Shown here: one piece after another, positions 43,717 to 55,884 of the stretch
How positions within the stretch are numbered: the stretch's first letter is position 1
Layout: each line of letters opens with the position of its first letter
Source of the DNA: Theropithecus gelada
Lineage: Eukaryota; Chordata; Mammalia; Primates; Cercopithecidae
Length of the DNA stretch: 64,000 bases
Assembly (NCBI RefSeq): GCF_003255815.1
Contig: NC_037669.1
Span: 133,949,951-134,013,950 of the forward strand
Reading direction: 5' to 3'
The notes under the pieces: model-generated
The model's input: the letters and a program-made list of their open reading frames with translations, nothing else
The model's database searches: none
What the model was told of the DNA's origin: nothing
Position numbers and translations under genes: made by a program

Positions 43717-44875
43717 CTTTTTATTTTTTATTTTTAGGAGTGCTTTTAATACAATAAGACTCACCAAGCAGATGTTGAACCTCATATATCTGAGCCTTCA
43801 CAAGGGAGAGATAACCTCTAGTGTCAGGTATACAGGAACTATGTTGCACTTTCTGACCTGCTCAGGTTCTTTGTCAGAGTTATGTTACTGTCAATGTCTA
43901 TGGCTGAAGCCATCTTAAGTCTACCAGCTTAGTCACCCCAACATTCTCAGGGAAGGCAGGACTTTGTACTCTCCAGCCCCGGGAGAGACTCATGAGACAC
44001 CTGAGTTCATTGGGAGTCTTTATTCTCTCCTCTCTGGCTGACTGGCATTGGTGAGGACATGGCCCATCTTTAGCCAAGAGGACCTGAGCTATATTCTGTT
44101 GGCGGCATACAGAGAAAGTTTACTTTGTTCATGGACATTATTGGTGTCATGTGAGATTTGTAATAGGTTTTTCCAGCCTCCAACTCACTTGGCCTGGGCA
44201 AGTACTTGCCTCATGCTGCTCTGGTTTATGAAAATAAAAGGCCCCGAAGTTTAAGCAGCCTTTAATCTTGGGGGTTCTGTTCACTGTCTGGAGTGGATTA
44301 ACAACAGGCTCTACCAAACCGAAGAGGTAAACAGCCTTCGTGAGGGTCTCCAACTTCATGTGCCTCAAATGAGACAGCAGGGTAGGGGAGAAGAACTCTC
44401 AGTCTAGTTTGGTGTTAACTTCCATTGCTGACAAAAGATTGTTAGGTAAGAATTTACATCTTTGTGGGCCTGATTTATGTGGACTTCAGTTATTTGAGGG
44501 CCAATATGTCACTTTTAGGAGGGTGCTGCTGCTGTGACAACCTGCAGTGTTTGGGAACAGCATGGATTGGGTGTCTTGTTTACAACTTGTGTCCCATGTT
44601 GCTCAACACTATTGATGGGAAGCTGTTTCTCAGGACCCGGTGAGTGGCCATATTCCCTGAAGGCCAGAATCTGGTACACAGGTCACTTGTAAGGCCTCAG
44701 GTGGGTTTAATCTAATCACACAATCCTCCGAAGTGGACGGCCTTTCCCAGCTTGGGTGGCATCTTCCATCGAGTCCATGGGAAAAGATTTCTCTTTCACC
44801 CACAAATCTTAATGGTATAATCCTCCAAAATTCTGCTCCTTTCCACCCGACTCTCCTGGGCTCCTAAAGGAAGCA
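43717..44875 (-). pseudogene. Unidentified retroposon-like insertion (possible processed pseudogene or non-coding RNA copy)
   Basis: 1,159 bp of higher-complexity sequence interrupts the L1M. CCACTAA is present on both sides (43710-43716 and 44876-44882). The left end is CTTTTTATTTTTTATTTTTAGG, so read on the - strand the insertion ends in an A-rich tail. A tail plus flanking direct repeat is what LINE-1-mediated retroposition leaves. I do not recognise the source. On the - strand a frame at 44147-44368 gives MRHMKLETLTKAVYLFGLVE and continues to 73 residues with no known domain. An LTR-type element is the alternative, but the ends are not TG...CA. Confidence 0.5.
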
Positions 44876-44882
44876 CCACTAA

Positions 44883-45215
44883 TTTTAAATGTTAACTTTA
44901 TCTCATACTCTTACAGATATCTGAACATATTTCTAGGTGTTCTGTTCTATTTATCTTTCTGTTTATTCTTGTACTAGTTCCATGCTTTAAACTTTGTGGT
45001 AGCTTTATAATACACTTAAAAATCTTATAACTTTCATATAGTTTTCAGTTTTTGGACATAAATTGGTGCTGCATTATTCTTTAATTTCCATTTCTTTGTC
45101 TAGTGATGATTTGGAGCAGCTTTTAATGCTTGTTGACCATTTGGATTTACTTTCCTGTGAATTTCCTACACCCTTTATCTGTCAGCTGCTTTGCAAGTAG
45201 TTTTGCAACTCTATT
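44883..45215 (-). mobile_element. Old L1M, reverse strand, part 3
   Basis: Resumes the L1M after the insertion: 'ctaggtgttctgttctatttatc', then 'cttgtactagttccatgctttaaactttgtggtagctttataata', the usual L1 sequence in reverse. The right part to 45215 is only weakly L1-like. Confidence 0.6.
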
Positions 45216-45230
45216 ATTATTTCTCTTTTT

Positions 45231-45232
45231 TC

Positions 45233-45303
<71 letters not shown>

Positions 45304-45318
45304 TCCTTCCTTCTTTTT
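45231..45318. repeat. (CTTT)n microsatellite
   Basis: About 18 pure CTTT/TTTC units plus flanking variants. It adjoins the Alu at 45319 and probably derives from its A-rich tail. Confidence 0.96.
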
Positions 45319-45599
45319 GAGATGGAGTCTCACTCTGTTGCTCAAGCTGGAGTATGATGGCGCGATGTTGGCTCACTGAGAACTCCACCTCCCGGGTTCA
45401 AGCAATTCCCCTGCCTCAGCCTCCTGAGTAGCTGGGATTACAGGCACACGCTGCCATGCCTGGCTGATTTTTGTACTTTTAGTAGAGATGGGGTTTCACC
45501 ATGTTGGCCAGGCTAGTCTCGAACTCCTGGCTTCAAGTGGTCTGCCTGCCTTGACCTCCCAAAGTGTTGGGATTACAGGCTTGAGCCACCGCGCCCGGC
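45319..45599 (-). mobile_element. AluS, reverse strand
   Basis: Full-length reverse Alu ending GCGCCCGGC at 45599, directly abutted by the oligo-T of a second Alu. Confidence 0.92.
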
Positions 45600-45900
45600 T
45601 TTTTTTTTTTTTTTTTTTTTTTTTTATTCTCGCTCTGTCACCCAGACTGGAGTGCAGTGGCATGATCTCGGCTCACTGCAACTTCCACCTCCCAGGTTAA
45701 AGCGATTCTCCTGCCTCAACCTCCTGAGTAGCTGGAACTACAGATATGCACCACCATGTCTGGCTAAGTTTTCTATTTTTTAGTAGAGATGGGGTTTTGC
45801 CACATTGCCCAGGCTGGTCTTGAACCCCTGAGCTCAAGTGATCTGCCTGCCTTGGCCTCCCAAAGTGCTGGCATTACAGGCATGAGCCACCATGCCTGGC
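45600..45900 (-). mobile_element. AluS, reverse strand, tandem with the previous copy
   Basis: Oligo-T 45600-45625 then a reverse Alu ('attctcgctctgtcacccagactgg' ... 'ccaccatgcctggc'). It lies in the same orientation and without a spacer after the Alu at 45319. Confidence 0.92.
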
Positions 45901-46400
45901 ATCAACACTATTTTTTTTTTATTTATGATATCTTTTACTATATATAAATGTTTAATTAAAAACAAATATATTTACAAGGTCTATCTTAATTTTATAGCTT
46001 CTAGGTTTTCTGTCTTAGTTAATAGGGCTCCTGATACCTAGCTGTACCTAAAGTCTCCTAAATTTTCTTGCAGGATATATGCTATTTTAAATTTTAAATA
46101 ATTTATCTGAATTAATTTTTCTATGTGGTATAAGATGAAGGTCTAACATTTTTTTTGGATGGATAGCCTGTTGCACCAACACTATTTATTAAGTAAACTC
46201 TTTTTCATGAATAGATATATTGTTTTTATCATACATTAAATTTTTACATATACTGAGTTACTTCTGGGTCTCTATTTTGTCCAGTTTTGTCTGGAGTCTC
46301 TATTTTGATCAGTTTGTCTACTCCTGTGCCAATACTATACTATGCTCTATGTAATGCAATACAGTGCCTTGACAAGTACTGAGTTATTTCATTACAGTAG
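45901..46400 (-). mobile_element. Old L1M fragment, reverse strand
   Basis: 'gatgaaggtctaacattttttttggatggatagcctgttgcacc' and 'tttgtctactcctgtgccaatactatac' are typical of the same L1 region as 43620-45000 in reverse, so this is a second L1M copy or a duplicated piece. Confidence 0.65.
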
Positions 46401-46679
46401 CAGAAAGGCATTCTCAAACATGTAAGCATTAAGAAAAAGCACCTTTGAGTACTTAAGAACATTTGAGTTCATCTGAAAAAATTATTTAATAAAATTCAGG
46501 CAACAAAGAGATAAAGAAAAGAAATTAGAAAGTAGGGAGATCAGGCCATAAAAGGACTCATGGGGAACATAAAATTCATTGAAATAACAAGCTATCATCA
46601 AACAACTGTAAGAAGTTGTTGTAAACAGTATGTATATAAATGTAATTATTATTGATAAATAAAATCAGTTGGTGGTTGT
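46401..46679. other. Unique sequence
   Basis: No feature recognised. Confidence 0.4.
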
Positions 46680-46975
46680 TTGGCAATTTGACAGTATGTA
46701 TAAAAATTTATAATGCACATGACCTTTGACTCAGGGATTCTACTCACTGTTCAAAGGTGTATGCGTGCTACCGTATTTTGTAGTGGCAAAAGACTGGAAA
46801 CAACACAACACTTCATTGATGGGGAATTGGTTAAATCAGTGTTATATGAAACAATATATGAACATTTGTTAAGTGTCAAAAGCAGAGTACAAAGTGTTGT
46901 ATACAATATGCTCCCATGTATGTTAAAGTTATTAATACACACATATATTTGTATTTGCATAGAAAATGTTAGCAG
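46680..46975 (+). mobile_element. Old L1M 3' fragment, + strand
   Basis: 'gtggcaaaagactggaaacaacacaac', 'gatggggaattggttaaatcagtgttatatg' and 'caaagtgttgtatacaatatgctccc' match the diverged 3' end of mammalian L1. Confidence 0.68.
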
Positions 46976-48180
46976 GAAAAAAGCCAGGCACACCCACTGC
47001 TCTCTTGGAGTTTGTAGACTAGCAGGGAAGATATACATGCAACAAATAATTGCAAGTTTATTGAGTGTACAGAATAGTAGGGTTCTCTGTGGGAATACAT
47101 TAAGTGTGTAATAGGTAGATTTAATCAGGTTTAGGGGGTTAGAAAAAGGCTTTTGGGGGAAGTGATATTTTAATTCTTACTTAATGAATGCTTACTATTT
47201 AATTTTAACATAAAATTATTTAGGAGTTAGATCCATGAAGGTTTGAGCAAGATTGTGGGTGGGAAACAAACATTCCAGGTAGACAAATTGTAACTATGAA
47301 GGCTGTTGGTGGAGGTGAATGGGGTGGGAGGGGCATTGCATATTCAAAAAATAGGACCACTATGACTGAAGCATAGAGGGCTGAGGTCGGGGTGGGAGAG
47401 GAAAAGAGCACAGCTGAAGCAGGTGAGGCAGGCAGGATTCATAGGACCACCACAAGGCCATGGTCTGGAGTTTGGTCACTGCCCTTTGGACAATGGTGAG
47501 TCACTGAAGGATTTTAATCTGTTAGGACAGGAAAGTGGGGCAAAAACCTTATTAGATATGTTTTTAAAAAAGCTCTGACTGTTGTGTGTTGAATGCACAG
47601 GAGGAGAACAACAAGAGATGGAAAGGCTATTGTAGAAGTCCAAATGAGAGATGAAGTGTTGGCAGTGGAGAAGGAGAGAATGAATGGATTTACAGATGTT
47701 TAGGCATCAGAATACATAAGATTTGGTAATAGATTGAATTCAGGTTAGGCATCAGAATAGATAAGATTTGGTAATAGTTTGAATGCAGGCAGTGAGGAAG
47801 ATAGAAACGTCAAGGAGGATTCCTGGTATGGAGTTGAACAGCTGTTTGAATGGTGCTGCCATTTACTAAGATAGGGAATACATAAGGAGGAAAAATAAGT
47901 GGGAGATGATTCATTCAACTCTGGATCTATTGAGATTGAAATGGTAGGTAACATCCACACACAGATGACAGGTAGGCAGATACATGTATGGGTTCATCTG
48001 AAAGTCAGAAGAGATGTAGGCCTCGAGGTGGAGATTAGGAGTTGGTGATGTAGAGATATATCTGGAATCACTGAGTTCATGAGATTGTGTTGTAAGAGAG
48101 TACGTAGTGCAGGGAGAAGGGAGCCTGAGGAAGGTCTGAGGAGCACCTGTGCTTTTAATGGTCAGGAAGAATGGGAGGAT
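46976..48180 (+). mobile_element. Ancient mammalian interspersed repeat, family not assigned
   Basis: The phrases 'gggcattgcatattc...gactgaagcatagagggctg', 'ggacaatggtgagtcactgaaggattttaatctg', 'aaaggctattgtagaagtccaaatgagagatga' and 'gtgctgccatttactaagatagggaa' follow a repeat pattern common in mammalian genomes. I cannot name the family with certainty. A 43-bp tandem duplication lies at 47702-47789. No gene. Confidence 0.55.
47702..47789 (+). repeat. ~43-bp imperfect tandem duplication
   Basis: AGGCATCAGAATACATAAGA... and AGGCATCAGAATAGATAAGA... stand next to each other with a few substitutions. Confidence 0.85.
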
Positions 48181-49282
48181 CACTGAAAAGAGAACTGAAA
48201 AGGGAAGTCAAAGATGTAGGAGAAAACTCTCCAAGTAGTTTCTGGGAAGTAAGGAAGTATGTGTCTTAAGAAGACAGTAGTCACCTGTGTCAATGTGCTA
48301 AGAGCTAAGACGTTGAGTTCCAAGGAAGCCTGAGACATGTCTACTGGTACTGGTTACAAGGAGGCTTCTTTGTAATGTGTTAAAAAGTAACCAGGATAAG
48401 TGTAGTGAAAACTCGTCTAGATGTGGGTTGAAGGTAAATATGAGGTGAGAATATAGAGTTGAGGTTTATTCTTTTAAGAAGTTTCGTTGTGAAGTGAAGG
48501 ACAGAGGCAGAACAGAAACTTGAGGGTACATGGGTCCTAGAAAGTTTATATTTTTATTTTTAAAATATCAGTAAGAAGGCACAGTAAAGAAAGAGAGGTT
48601 GGAGATATAGGAGAGGGGGTTAGCCATTAACCATTTTTGTCAAGATTCCTGAGAAGGCTGGGGAGGTGAGACCTGGAGCACAGATAGAGGGATGCTTGGC
48701 TACTAGTAAGAAGTATGAAACAGGAGAGGGGTAGGTGCAGATACAAGTGGGCATGTGGATGTGATGGCAAGATGTTCAGGTAACTTCCACCTGCCGGAAG
48801 TTGGGTTCAGGTCAGCTGCTAAGAGCTAACAGTGCTGGGTGAGCCATCTGAGAAGCAGAAGAAGGCTTGCATAGTTGCGGGGTGCTGGAGAGGGAGCTGA
48901 CTGGAAACTCAGCAGTCACTAGAGAGCCTTGCACTTCTTTATATGAGAGGCAAAATCCTGAGGTTTGGGTAGTGTGATTTGAATTATTTTAGGTAAAATC
49001 CGGGTAGAGCTATCTATAAACAGTTTATAGACCACCTCCAGTGTAAACTTTTAATAGTCACATGAAAAACAACACAAAACAAAACTTTTGAAGAGTAGAC
49101 TGGTTCTCCTGTACCATGATGTAAACTGAAAGTCAATGTCAACTAAAAAAATCTAGAAAAATACGGATATAACCATATATACCTTAAGCATATGAGACAT
49201 ATACAATTCAAATATACAAAGCAAATATTTTAGAGTTTTTTCCTCTATACTATTACCAAATGATTTTTTGGGACAGGTGCTG
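48181..49282. other. Purine-rich unique or highly diverged sequence
   Basis: The first part may continue the ancient repeat at 46976 ('ggaagcctgagacatgtc', 'ttttaagaagtttcgttgtgaagtgaagg'). No gene. Confidence 0.4.
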
Positions 49283-49905
49283 GGCTAGAGGGAAAAGACC
49301 ATGGAGTTTGGAGTCAGGGAGATTTGGCTTAATCTAGCATTACTGATGACCGGAAAGTCCTATCACTGGGTGTATTAGGTCCTTCTTGCATTTCTACAAA
49401 TAAATACTTGAGATTGGGCAATTTATAAGAAAAGAGGTTTAATTGGCTCACGGTTCTACAGGCTATAGAAGAAGCATGCTGGCACCTGCTTCAGAGAGGC
49501 CTCAGGGAGCTTTTACTTATGGCAGAAGGCAAAGCCGGAGCAGACACTTTACATGGCAGAAGCAAGAGCAAGAGAGCGAGAGGGAAGATGCTGCATACTT
49601 TTACACTATGAGATCTCAGGAGAATTTACTATCACAAGAACAGTACCAAAACAGAGGGTGCTAAACCATTCATTTGAAATCTGCGCCCATGATCAAATCA
49701 CCTCCCACCAGGCCCCACTTCCAACAGTGGGGATTATACTTCAAGATGAGACTTGAGCAGGCTCACACATCTAAACTACATCACTGGGCTTCAGTTTTCT
49801 CATCTTTAAGTTAATAAAATCTACCTGAATTGTGTTGCTGTGAGGATTAAGTAAAGTGATATATATAAAAGATCTAGATTTGTGCATGACATGTATTGTG
49901 TGCTC
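49283..49905 (+). mobile_element. MIR split by a solo LTR
   Basis: The left half (49283-49365, 'agaccatggagtttggagtcagggagatttgg') and right half (49789-49905, 'cttcagttttctcatctttaagttaat', 'gtgaggattaagtaaagtga') form one MIR interrupted by the LTR at 49371-49783. Confidence 0.82.
49371..49783 (-). mobile_element. MST-type (MaLR) solo LTR, reverse strand
   Basis: A 413-bp element begins TG and ends CA, flanked by CTGGG on both sides (49366-49370 and 49784-49788), the 5-bp target duplication usual for these elements. Contents such as 'gagattgggcaatttataagaaaagaggtttaattggctcac' and 'cacctcccaccaggccccacttccaac' are the reverse of an MST/THE1-type LTR. No internal sequence is left, so it arose by LTR recombination. 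Confidence 0.9.
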
Positions 49906-51539
49906 AGAGGAATTCTTTTACTTATTCTTGACTTATAGGATCTACAAGATTTATTTACAGGGCTCCCCTGAATGATCTCTTCTTGCCTGTCCAATCAACC
50001 CATAAACATTTATCTAACACTAGTCATCTGGTGCTTAGTCATGTGCTAGGAACCAAGGAAACAAAGAAAAATGAGCCGTAGTCTTTGCCCTGGAGCTCTT
50101 TGTGCTGCACTTAAAATATGTTTTCATGTAAGAGTTTTACGAACACATTTCCTGAGTCTGTTAGTTGCTTAACTAAATTGACTATGTAATATTCTAGCCC
50201 AGTGGCTAATATATCAGAGCCATCTATTGTATCTTATTTTTCTTCTCCTTTTCCCCCAAAGTAAAATATAGGCAATAGCAGTTTTATAACCAACTGATGT
50301 AAGGAAATCTGATGTATGATTTAGAATTACAAGTAGCATACAATAGGTATGGAAAGGAACCATTGACAGCAATAACCATCTTAGGAAAGCTGACCTTTGG
50401 GCATGGACTTCCAAGATTGGTTGCCTGTTTTGCCCTAAATAGAATCCCTGACATGGTCTAAAAGTTCCACATCCTTTTGTGACCCTGCCGGTGTTTCCTG
50501 TGGTTTTGCCTCCGGAATATCCTTTTCATTTCTGAAGGCTGAATTTCTGACACTCATATCTGATTTAGATTTCTCAAGGTTCCTTGAAACAGTTTTTCTT
50601 CTTACTAAAATTTAGAATTTGCTGTCTAATCTTTCTTTTAGCTCAGTAAGAGGAATCGAATTCTCTGAATCTGTAATGGGTCACTGCCTTTCAGTCTGAT
50701 GCTGTAACTTTAGTAGTTCCTATGCTATTCATTTTCTTAGTGAATTCTATCTTTTTTGTTTGTTTTATGAAATTAAAAAAATTATGTGTGTGCATTTTTT
50801 ATTGGAGAAAATTAAAATACATAAGATCAGAGCATAAGATGTAAAACACCTCATTTTTTTTCCTCATCCCTTCCACTTCCTATAAGTAACACTGTTAACA
50901 CTTTTTTGCAGATATTATTCTATGTATTTTCATGCATATGAATGTCTATATGAAAGATGCATATATGTATATATTTTAACAAAACTGAGATTTTAGGATA
51001 CAAATTCTTCCATGATTGGCTTTTCTTACTTAAGAGATATTGGAGCTATTTGGAGCTACCTCATTGTTATTAACAGCTGCAGATTATCCTGTATCATGGA
51101 TAAAACCAAACTCCTCTTGATATCCAAAGCTGAACCTCTGGGTGTTGCCTCCATACCTGATCCTCCCACATTCTTCTCCATTTCAGTTCAGTTCATAGCT
51201 GCTCAGACCGGAACCAAAATCTTTCAGTTATCTTTCACCTCACCCCTCTTTTTCTTTTTAGCAATTATCATCTGACATATATTTATTTATTGCTGTATTT
51301 ATTACCTATCTCCTCACAGGTATATACGCCTCATTTTTTCAGGTCAGGAACAAGAGATGGTGACAGTAAAGAGCACCACGTAAACCTACTGAAAGAAGAA
51401 AAAAGTGTGTGGGGGGGAGGGAAGCACATTTCACCAACCCTGGGCTATCTCTTCTCTGTAACTTCTGTAGGAATTCAGATATTTACTCCTTAATTACCTG
51501 GTATCCCCAACTCTCAAGTGTCTGTTCTCCTGGAGTCTT
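49906..51539. other. Mostly unique; weak L2 and L1M traces
   Basis: 'aaacatttatctaacactagtcatctggtgct' (about 50004-50036) looks like an L2 end in reverse. 50770-51090 has an L1M-like 3' region in reverse ('taacactgttaacacttttttgcagatattattctatg'). No gene. Confidence 0.45.
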
Positions 51540-52225
51540 TTACTGCTCATATCTGTTTAGTCCATAAGTCTTATCAATTTTTCTAAATATATCGTGGCAT
51601 CCATCCACTTCTCTTTAACACTATTACTGTTGCCCTATTCTAAGACATCAAATTGGCCAAGACTATTGCTAGAGCCTCTTAAACTGGCCTCTGCCAGCTA
51701 CTGTCCCCGGCCTTTGCTCTCTCTTCTCATAGTCTCCACGCTGCACTCAGAGTGATCTTTTCACAATGCACAGCTTAAAACCTGTCAGTGACTTCCCCTT
51801 GTCCATACCCAGGAGTCAAACTCATGATCTCTCACATTGCCTACAGGGCTCTGCCTCTCTTTCTAGCCTCTTTATGTCTCATTTACTCCCTTACCTCCTA
51901 TACTTCAGCCATGCTGATTTTCTGTCGGTTCCTCTCTCAGGCCTTTGCACAAGCAATTCTCCTGGCAGGAATGCTCTTTCTTTCTACCTTTCATCTTACA
52001 TCATTTAGGCTTCACTTTACATATCTTTTTCTTAGAAATGCCTTCCATGACTCCATAGACTGTGCTCTGGACTTTTCCTGTGTAATATGCACATAGTTGT
52101 ACTTGGTTAGTATCTTTTTTCCTAGTGAGACTGTATGCTCCCTGGGAACAGAGTCCACGTTTGGCTTCATTACGGCCAGACATACATTGGATTCTCAAAA
52201 GATGTTTGCTGAATGACTGAATGTG
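51540..52225 (+). mobile_element. L2 LINE 3' end
   Basis: Characteristic L2 order: 'cctgtcagtgacttcccc', 'cattgcctacagggctctgcc', 'cctctctcaggcctttgcacaagcaattctcctggcaggaatgctc', 'gaaatgccttccatgactcc', and the end 'gatgtttgctgaatgactgaatg'. The overlapping open frames at 51766-52096 are remnants of L2 ORF2 or chance. Confidence 0.85.
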
Positions 52226-53386
52226 GTATAAACCTTGGAAGAGTGAAAATTCTCTGAAATTACTGCCTCAGCCTTGACTCAAGAGGTGATAATATGGCAT
52301 AAACTTGTACAGATGAGAGGAAATAGAAGGAGGAAATAGAAGAAGAAAACCTGGTAGGATGGGGCAGAATCTTTTTCTGTAGTCTCTCCTGAATTAGGTT
52401 CCATCAATGCCCTAGTGAATTAGGGTTAAGACCAGAACTACACTGTAGTTAAGAAAGAATTATTTTCCACTTTTGCATATATGTGTATAATTTAATTACA
52501 TGTAATTAAATATATGATGTAATATATGAAATTAAATCATAAATTATGTATTGCATATATTTATGTATAATATATAGTATGGTATACATACTTATATATA
52601 TAATGTATGTAATTGTTTAGAAATTAACTTTTAGAAAGTTGAATGTGTTTCATTCCATAGCATTGGTTACTTCTCAAACAATTCTTTTATCCTTATAAAG
52701 ATTAAGTTAAAATAATGCCTTGAGCTATTCTTTTTTTTTTTTTACAACTTGCTATGTGCAGTATATTGTGCATCAATTACACCTCAGTAAAGTTGTTTTA
52801 AAAAAACATTGCCAATGGTTTCCAATCTTGGGTCTAAAATTTTGACTTTAAAGTACTTTTTTTGAAAACCCAGTGCATAACCTTCTTGGGAAACTGGAAT
52901 CTGGACACTTCATTAGAAATTAAAGACTATTTTTTCAGATTATAAGTAACTCTCATCTCTCCTGATTTTGCCAGGGCCTAATAGATCTGGGACTACTGCC
53001 CTCATCTCACTAGGCTTCTGTATCATCTAGAAAATGAGGACTGTAACAGTGCATGTGATGCACTTAGGACTAGATTGGTAACTGCTATAATTATGATTAT
53101 TCTATCCTTCCACCTCAAGTTATTCTTAAAGACTTGACTTAGTCTCAACTGACTTTTTTTTCCTTTTCTTTAGTGGCCTCAACTGGAATAATTTTAACTC
53201 CACTGATGCCTCCTACAATCAAATAATCAAATCAGCCACCTCTCTGGAGAAATAATGAAAACAGATTGTTCTGTTCTTATTCTTAATTTAACATTTTTTC
53301 ATCTTATAAATTGGATACAATTGAAGGTAAAAAGATACAAAGTCTGCTAAAGTTTTGAGTGACAGAAGATAGAATATGATCTCACT
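52226..53386. other. Unique sequence with AT-rich tract
   Basis: TA-rich, partly self-complementary sequence lies at 52480-52615 (ATTAAATATATGATG, TATGTATAATATATAG). No gene. Confidence 0.5.
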
Positions 53387-53691
53387 GGCCGGGTGCGGTG
53401 GCTCATGCCTGTAATCCCAGCACTTTGGGAGGCCAAGGCAGGCGGATCACAAGGTCGGGAGATCCAGACCATCCTGGCTAACACGGTGAAACCCCGTCTC
53501 TACTAAAAATACAAAAAATTAGCCTGGCGTGGTGGTGGGTGCCTGTAGTCCCAGCTACTCCGGAGGCTGAGGCAGGAGAATGGCGTGAAACCGGGAGGCA
53601 GAGCTTGCAGTGAGCCGAGATAGAGCCACTGCACTCCAGCCTGGGCGACAGAGCGACACTCCGTCTCAAAAAAAAAAAAAAAAAAAAAAAA
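53387..53691 (+). mobile_element. AluY with target-site duplication
   Basis: Full-length young Alu with a 23-A tail. AGAATATGATCTCA stands before (53371-53384) and after (53692-53705; the first A is shared with the tail). Confidence 0.93.
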
Positions 53692-54892
53692 GAATATGAT
53701 CTCAGCTGTAATTGCAGCATTGTTAAATTGGGACTATAATTTAAGAATTTAACCTTCATATTTAAAATTTGAGGGTTTTGTTTAACTGCAAGAATCCGTA
53801 AACGATGATGCCATTTTAAAGAGGAAAGAAATGAAAAGTAAATGGCACGGCTAACTTTTCTATTATATTTAGGTGCACTAACTTTTCTATTATATTTAGG
53901 TGCACCCGTAGAAAAGGACAAATTTAGCTCCAAGATTCCTTATGACAGACAGGCACAACACAGCAAGAAAGAAGCGTCTGACCATACTTACTCTTTAATC
54001 TGCAATGCTGGTTACAGCAGAATTTATAATCAGTTGAAGATTTGACGAACTATCAACGACCTCTCTGCTCCCATGTTTATCTTCATGATTGCTTATTTAT
54101 TGCAGGAGCACGATATTTATTCTTAATAATATGCTAATCATAATTGCTAAGGAAATTGTTGGTTAGCCTGTCTGGCATTAGATGATCAAAAGGAAGTTAC
54201 AATGGACATAAAAAACATTTCATTAGAAAACAAAAAGAATTGAAAGAGAGCACACTTTGATATCATTATGATTCGGCTCTTACAAATTATCATTAACAAC
54301 GAGACTAACAAAATTCACTGTAAATATACAAAGCCAGGTTATTGCAACATGTAAATTAGAGTTTGCTCCAATCTATGGATGCTGAGGAAGTTCCCACAGG
54401 GGACAGTAATAAATAGTGGTTGCCCTAAGCAGAGAGCCAGTCCTAACTTAGTTCTACATCTTTTACTCTCTTCTTGCCTTTTGTTTTTGTGTTTCCAGCC
54501 TACTTTTGCTCCCTGGAATTCTCCATCTTTCCTTCTCCACTCTCCATAGGACATTTTGATAGGAATACATCATAATTCCATGTATGGCTTCTTCTTGGAA
54601 TATTTACATGTATAATTACTTTATCTCTCATTGGAAAATTGGATTTTTGTTCCTGCTTAATTTTGAACATCACTTTTTTTTGTTTGTTTTGTTCTTTTTA
54701 AATAAGGAGCACTATCTTAGTGTCTTTAGAAATAGACTGTTTTCTACTTTGCCTTCTGGTGAAATGAATTCTGGATCTGAAATGAGACATGGAATAAATA
54801 AAGGAACTGCTGCCCAATGAGTTATAGCAGAGAATAAAGAGACATCCAGAGAGATTTAGCAAATATTTTCCTTGTAAGATCGTGTAAGCTTA
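53692..54892. other. Unique sequence with a 27-bp exact tandem duplication
   Basis: Apart from the duplication at 53851-53904 I see no feature. No recognisable exons. Confidence 0.5.
53851..53904 (+). repeat. 27-bp exact tandem duplication
   Basis: The unit begins CTAACTTTTCTATTATATTT and ends AGGTGCA; two copies are identical and adjacent. Exact identity implies a recent event. Confidence 0.93.
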
Positions 54893-55203
54893 GGCTGAGC
54901 GCAGTGGCTCATGCCTGTAATCCCAGCACTTTGGGAGGCTGAGGCAGGTGTATCATGAGGTCAGGAGTTCAAGACCAACCAGGCCAAGATGGTGAAACCT
55001 CATCTCTATTAAAACTACAAAAATTAGCCAGACGCAGGGGCAGGTGCCTGTAATCCCAACTACTTGGGAGGCTGAGGCAGGAGAATCACTTGAACCAGGT
55101 GGCAGAGGTTGCAGTGAGCCAAGATCACGCCACTGCTCTCCATCCACCCTGGGCAACAGAGTGAGACTCTGTCTCAAAAAACAAAACAAAACCCCAAAAC
55201 ATT
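54893..55203 (+). mobile_element. AluS with target-site duplication
   Basis: Alu with AACAAAACAAAACCCC tail. TGTAAGCTTA occurs on both sides (about 54883-54892 and 55204-55214). Confidence 0.9.
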
Positions 55204-55884
55204 ATGTAAGCTTAAAAAGCCCTTAAAATGTATCTATGATAATATACTTAGAAATACCAGGAAAATGCAAAAATGACATTTAAAATGAAATGCAATAACA
55301 ATAATTTGCAATCATTTTGCATATAATTCTTAGGGAATTATCCATATGGTTTGGTAAGAATCTAATTATGGGAGAAATTTACCCAAGAAAATAAAATGGG
55401 ACTTTCTCTCAGATAACTGACAAGAGGTAGCCTAGAAAACAATATTGCTGAAACAAATAAAAATGAATCAAGGCCAAAATGCCTTAGATGTCCTTGAAAA
55501 AAATCAAGATGTTATTTAGAAGTATTTAGTAACTATTTCCATAGCAGACTTCAGAGAACGGGCTTGCAGTCAATGTGGTTCTCTCTGTAAAACCTGAGTA
55601 GCAGTGTCAGTAACCATTCATTCTGTGATCATTTGGAAGTTAGAGCAGGCTTGGAAAATGGGGAGATTTATAGAAAAACAAAGCTTATTATATGTAAGTA
55701 GCCTGAACATTTGATGAAAATAGTTAATCATACATAACCTAACCAGAAAAGAGAGGTAAAGAAATTATATACACCTGAAAAAGTTTCTAAATAGAATATA
55801 TTTCAAAGTTACAACACTATGAGGGCCCAAAAGAGGATACTGTTGGATCAGTGAAATGTGATGAAATGATTTAGGTTGAATATG
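55204..55884. other. Unique sequence
   Basis: No repeat or exon recognised. Confidence 0.45.
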
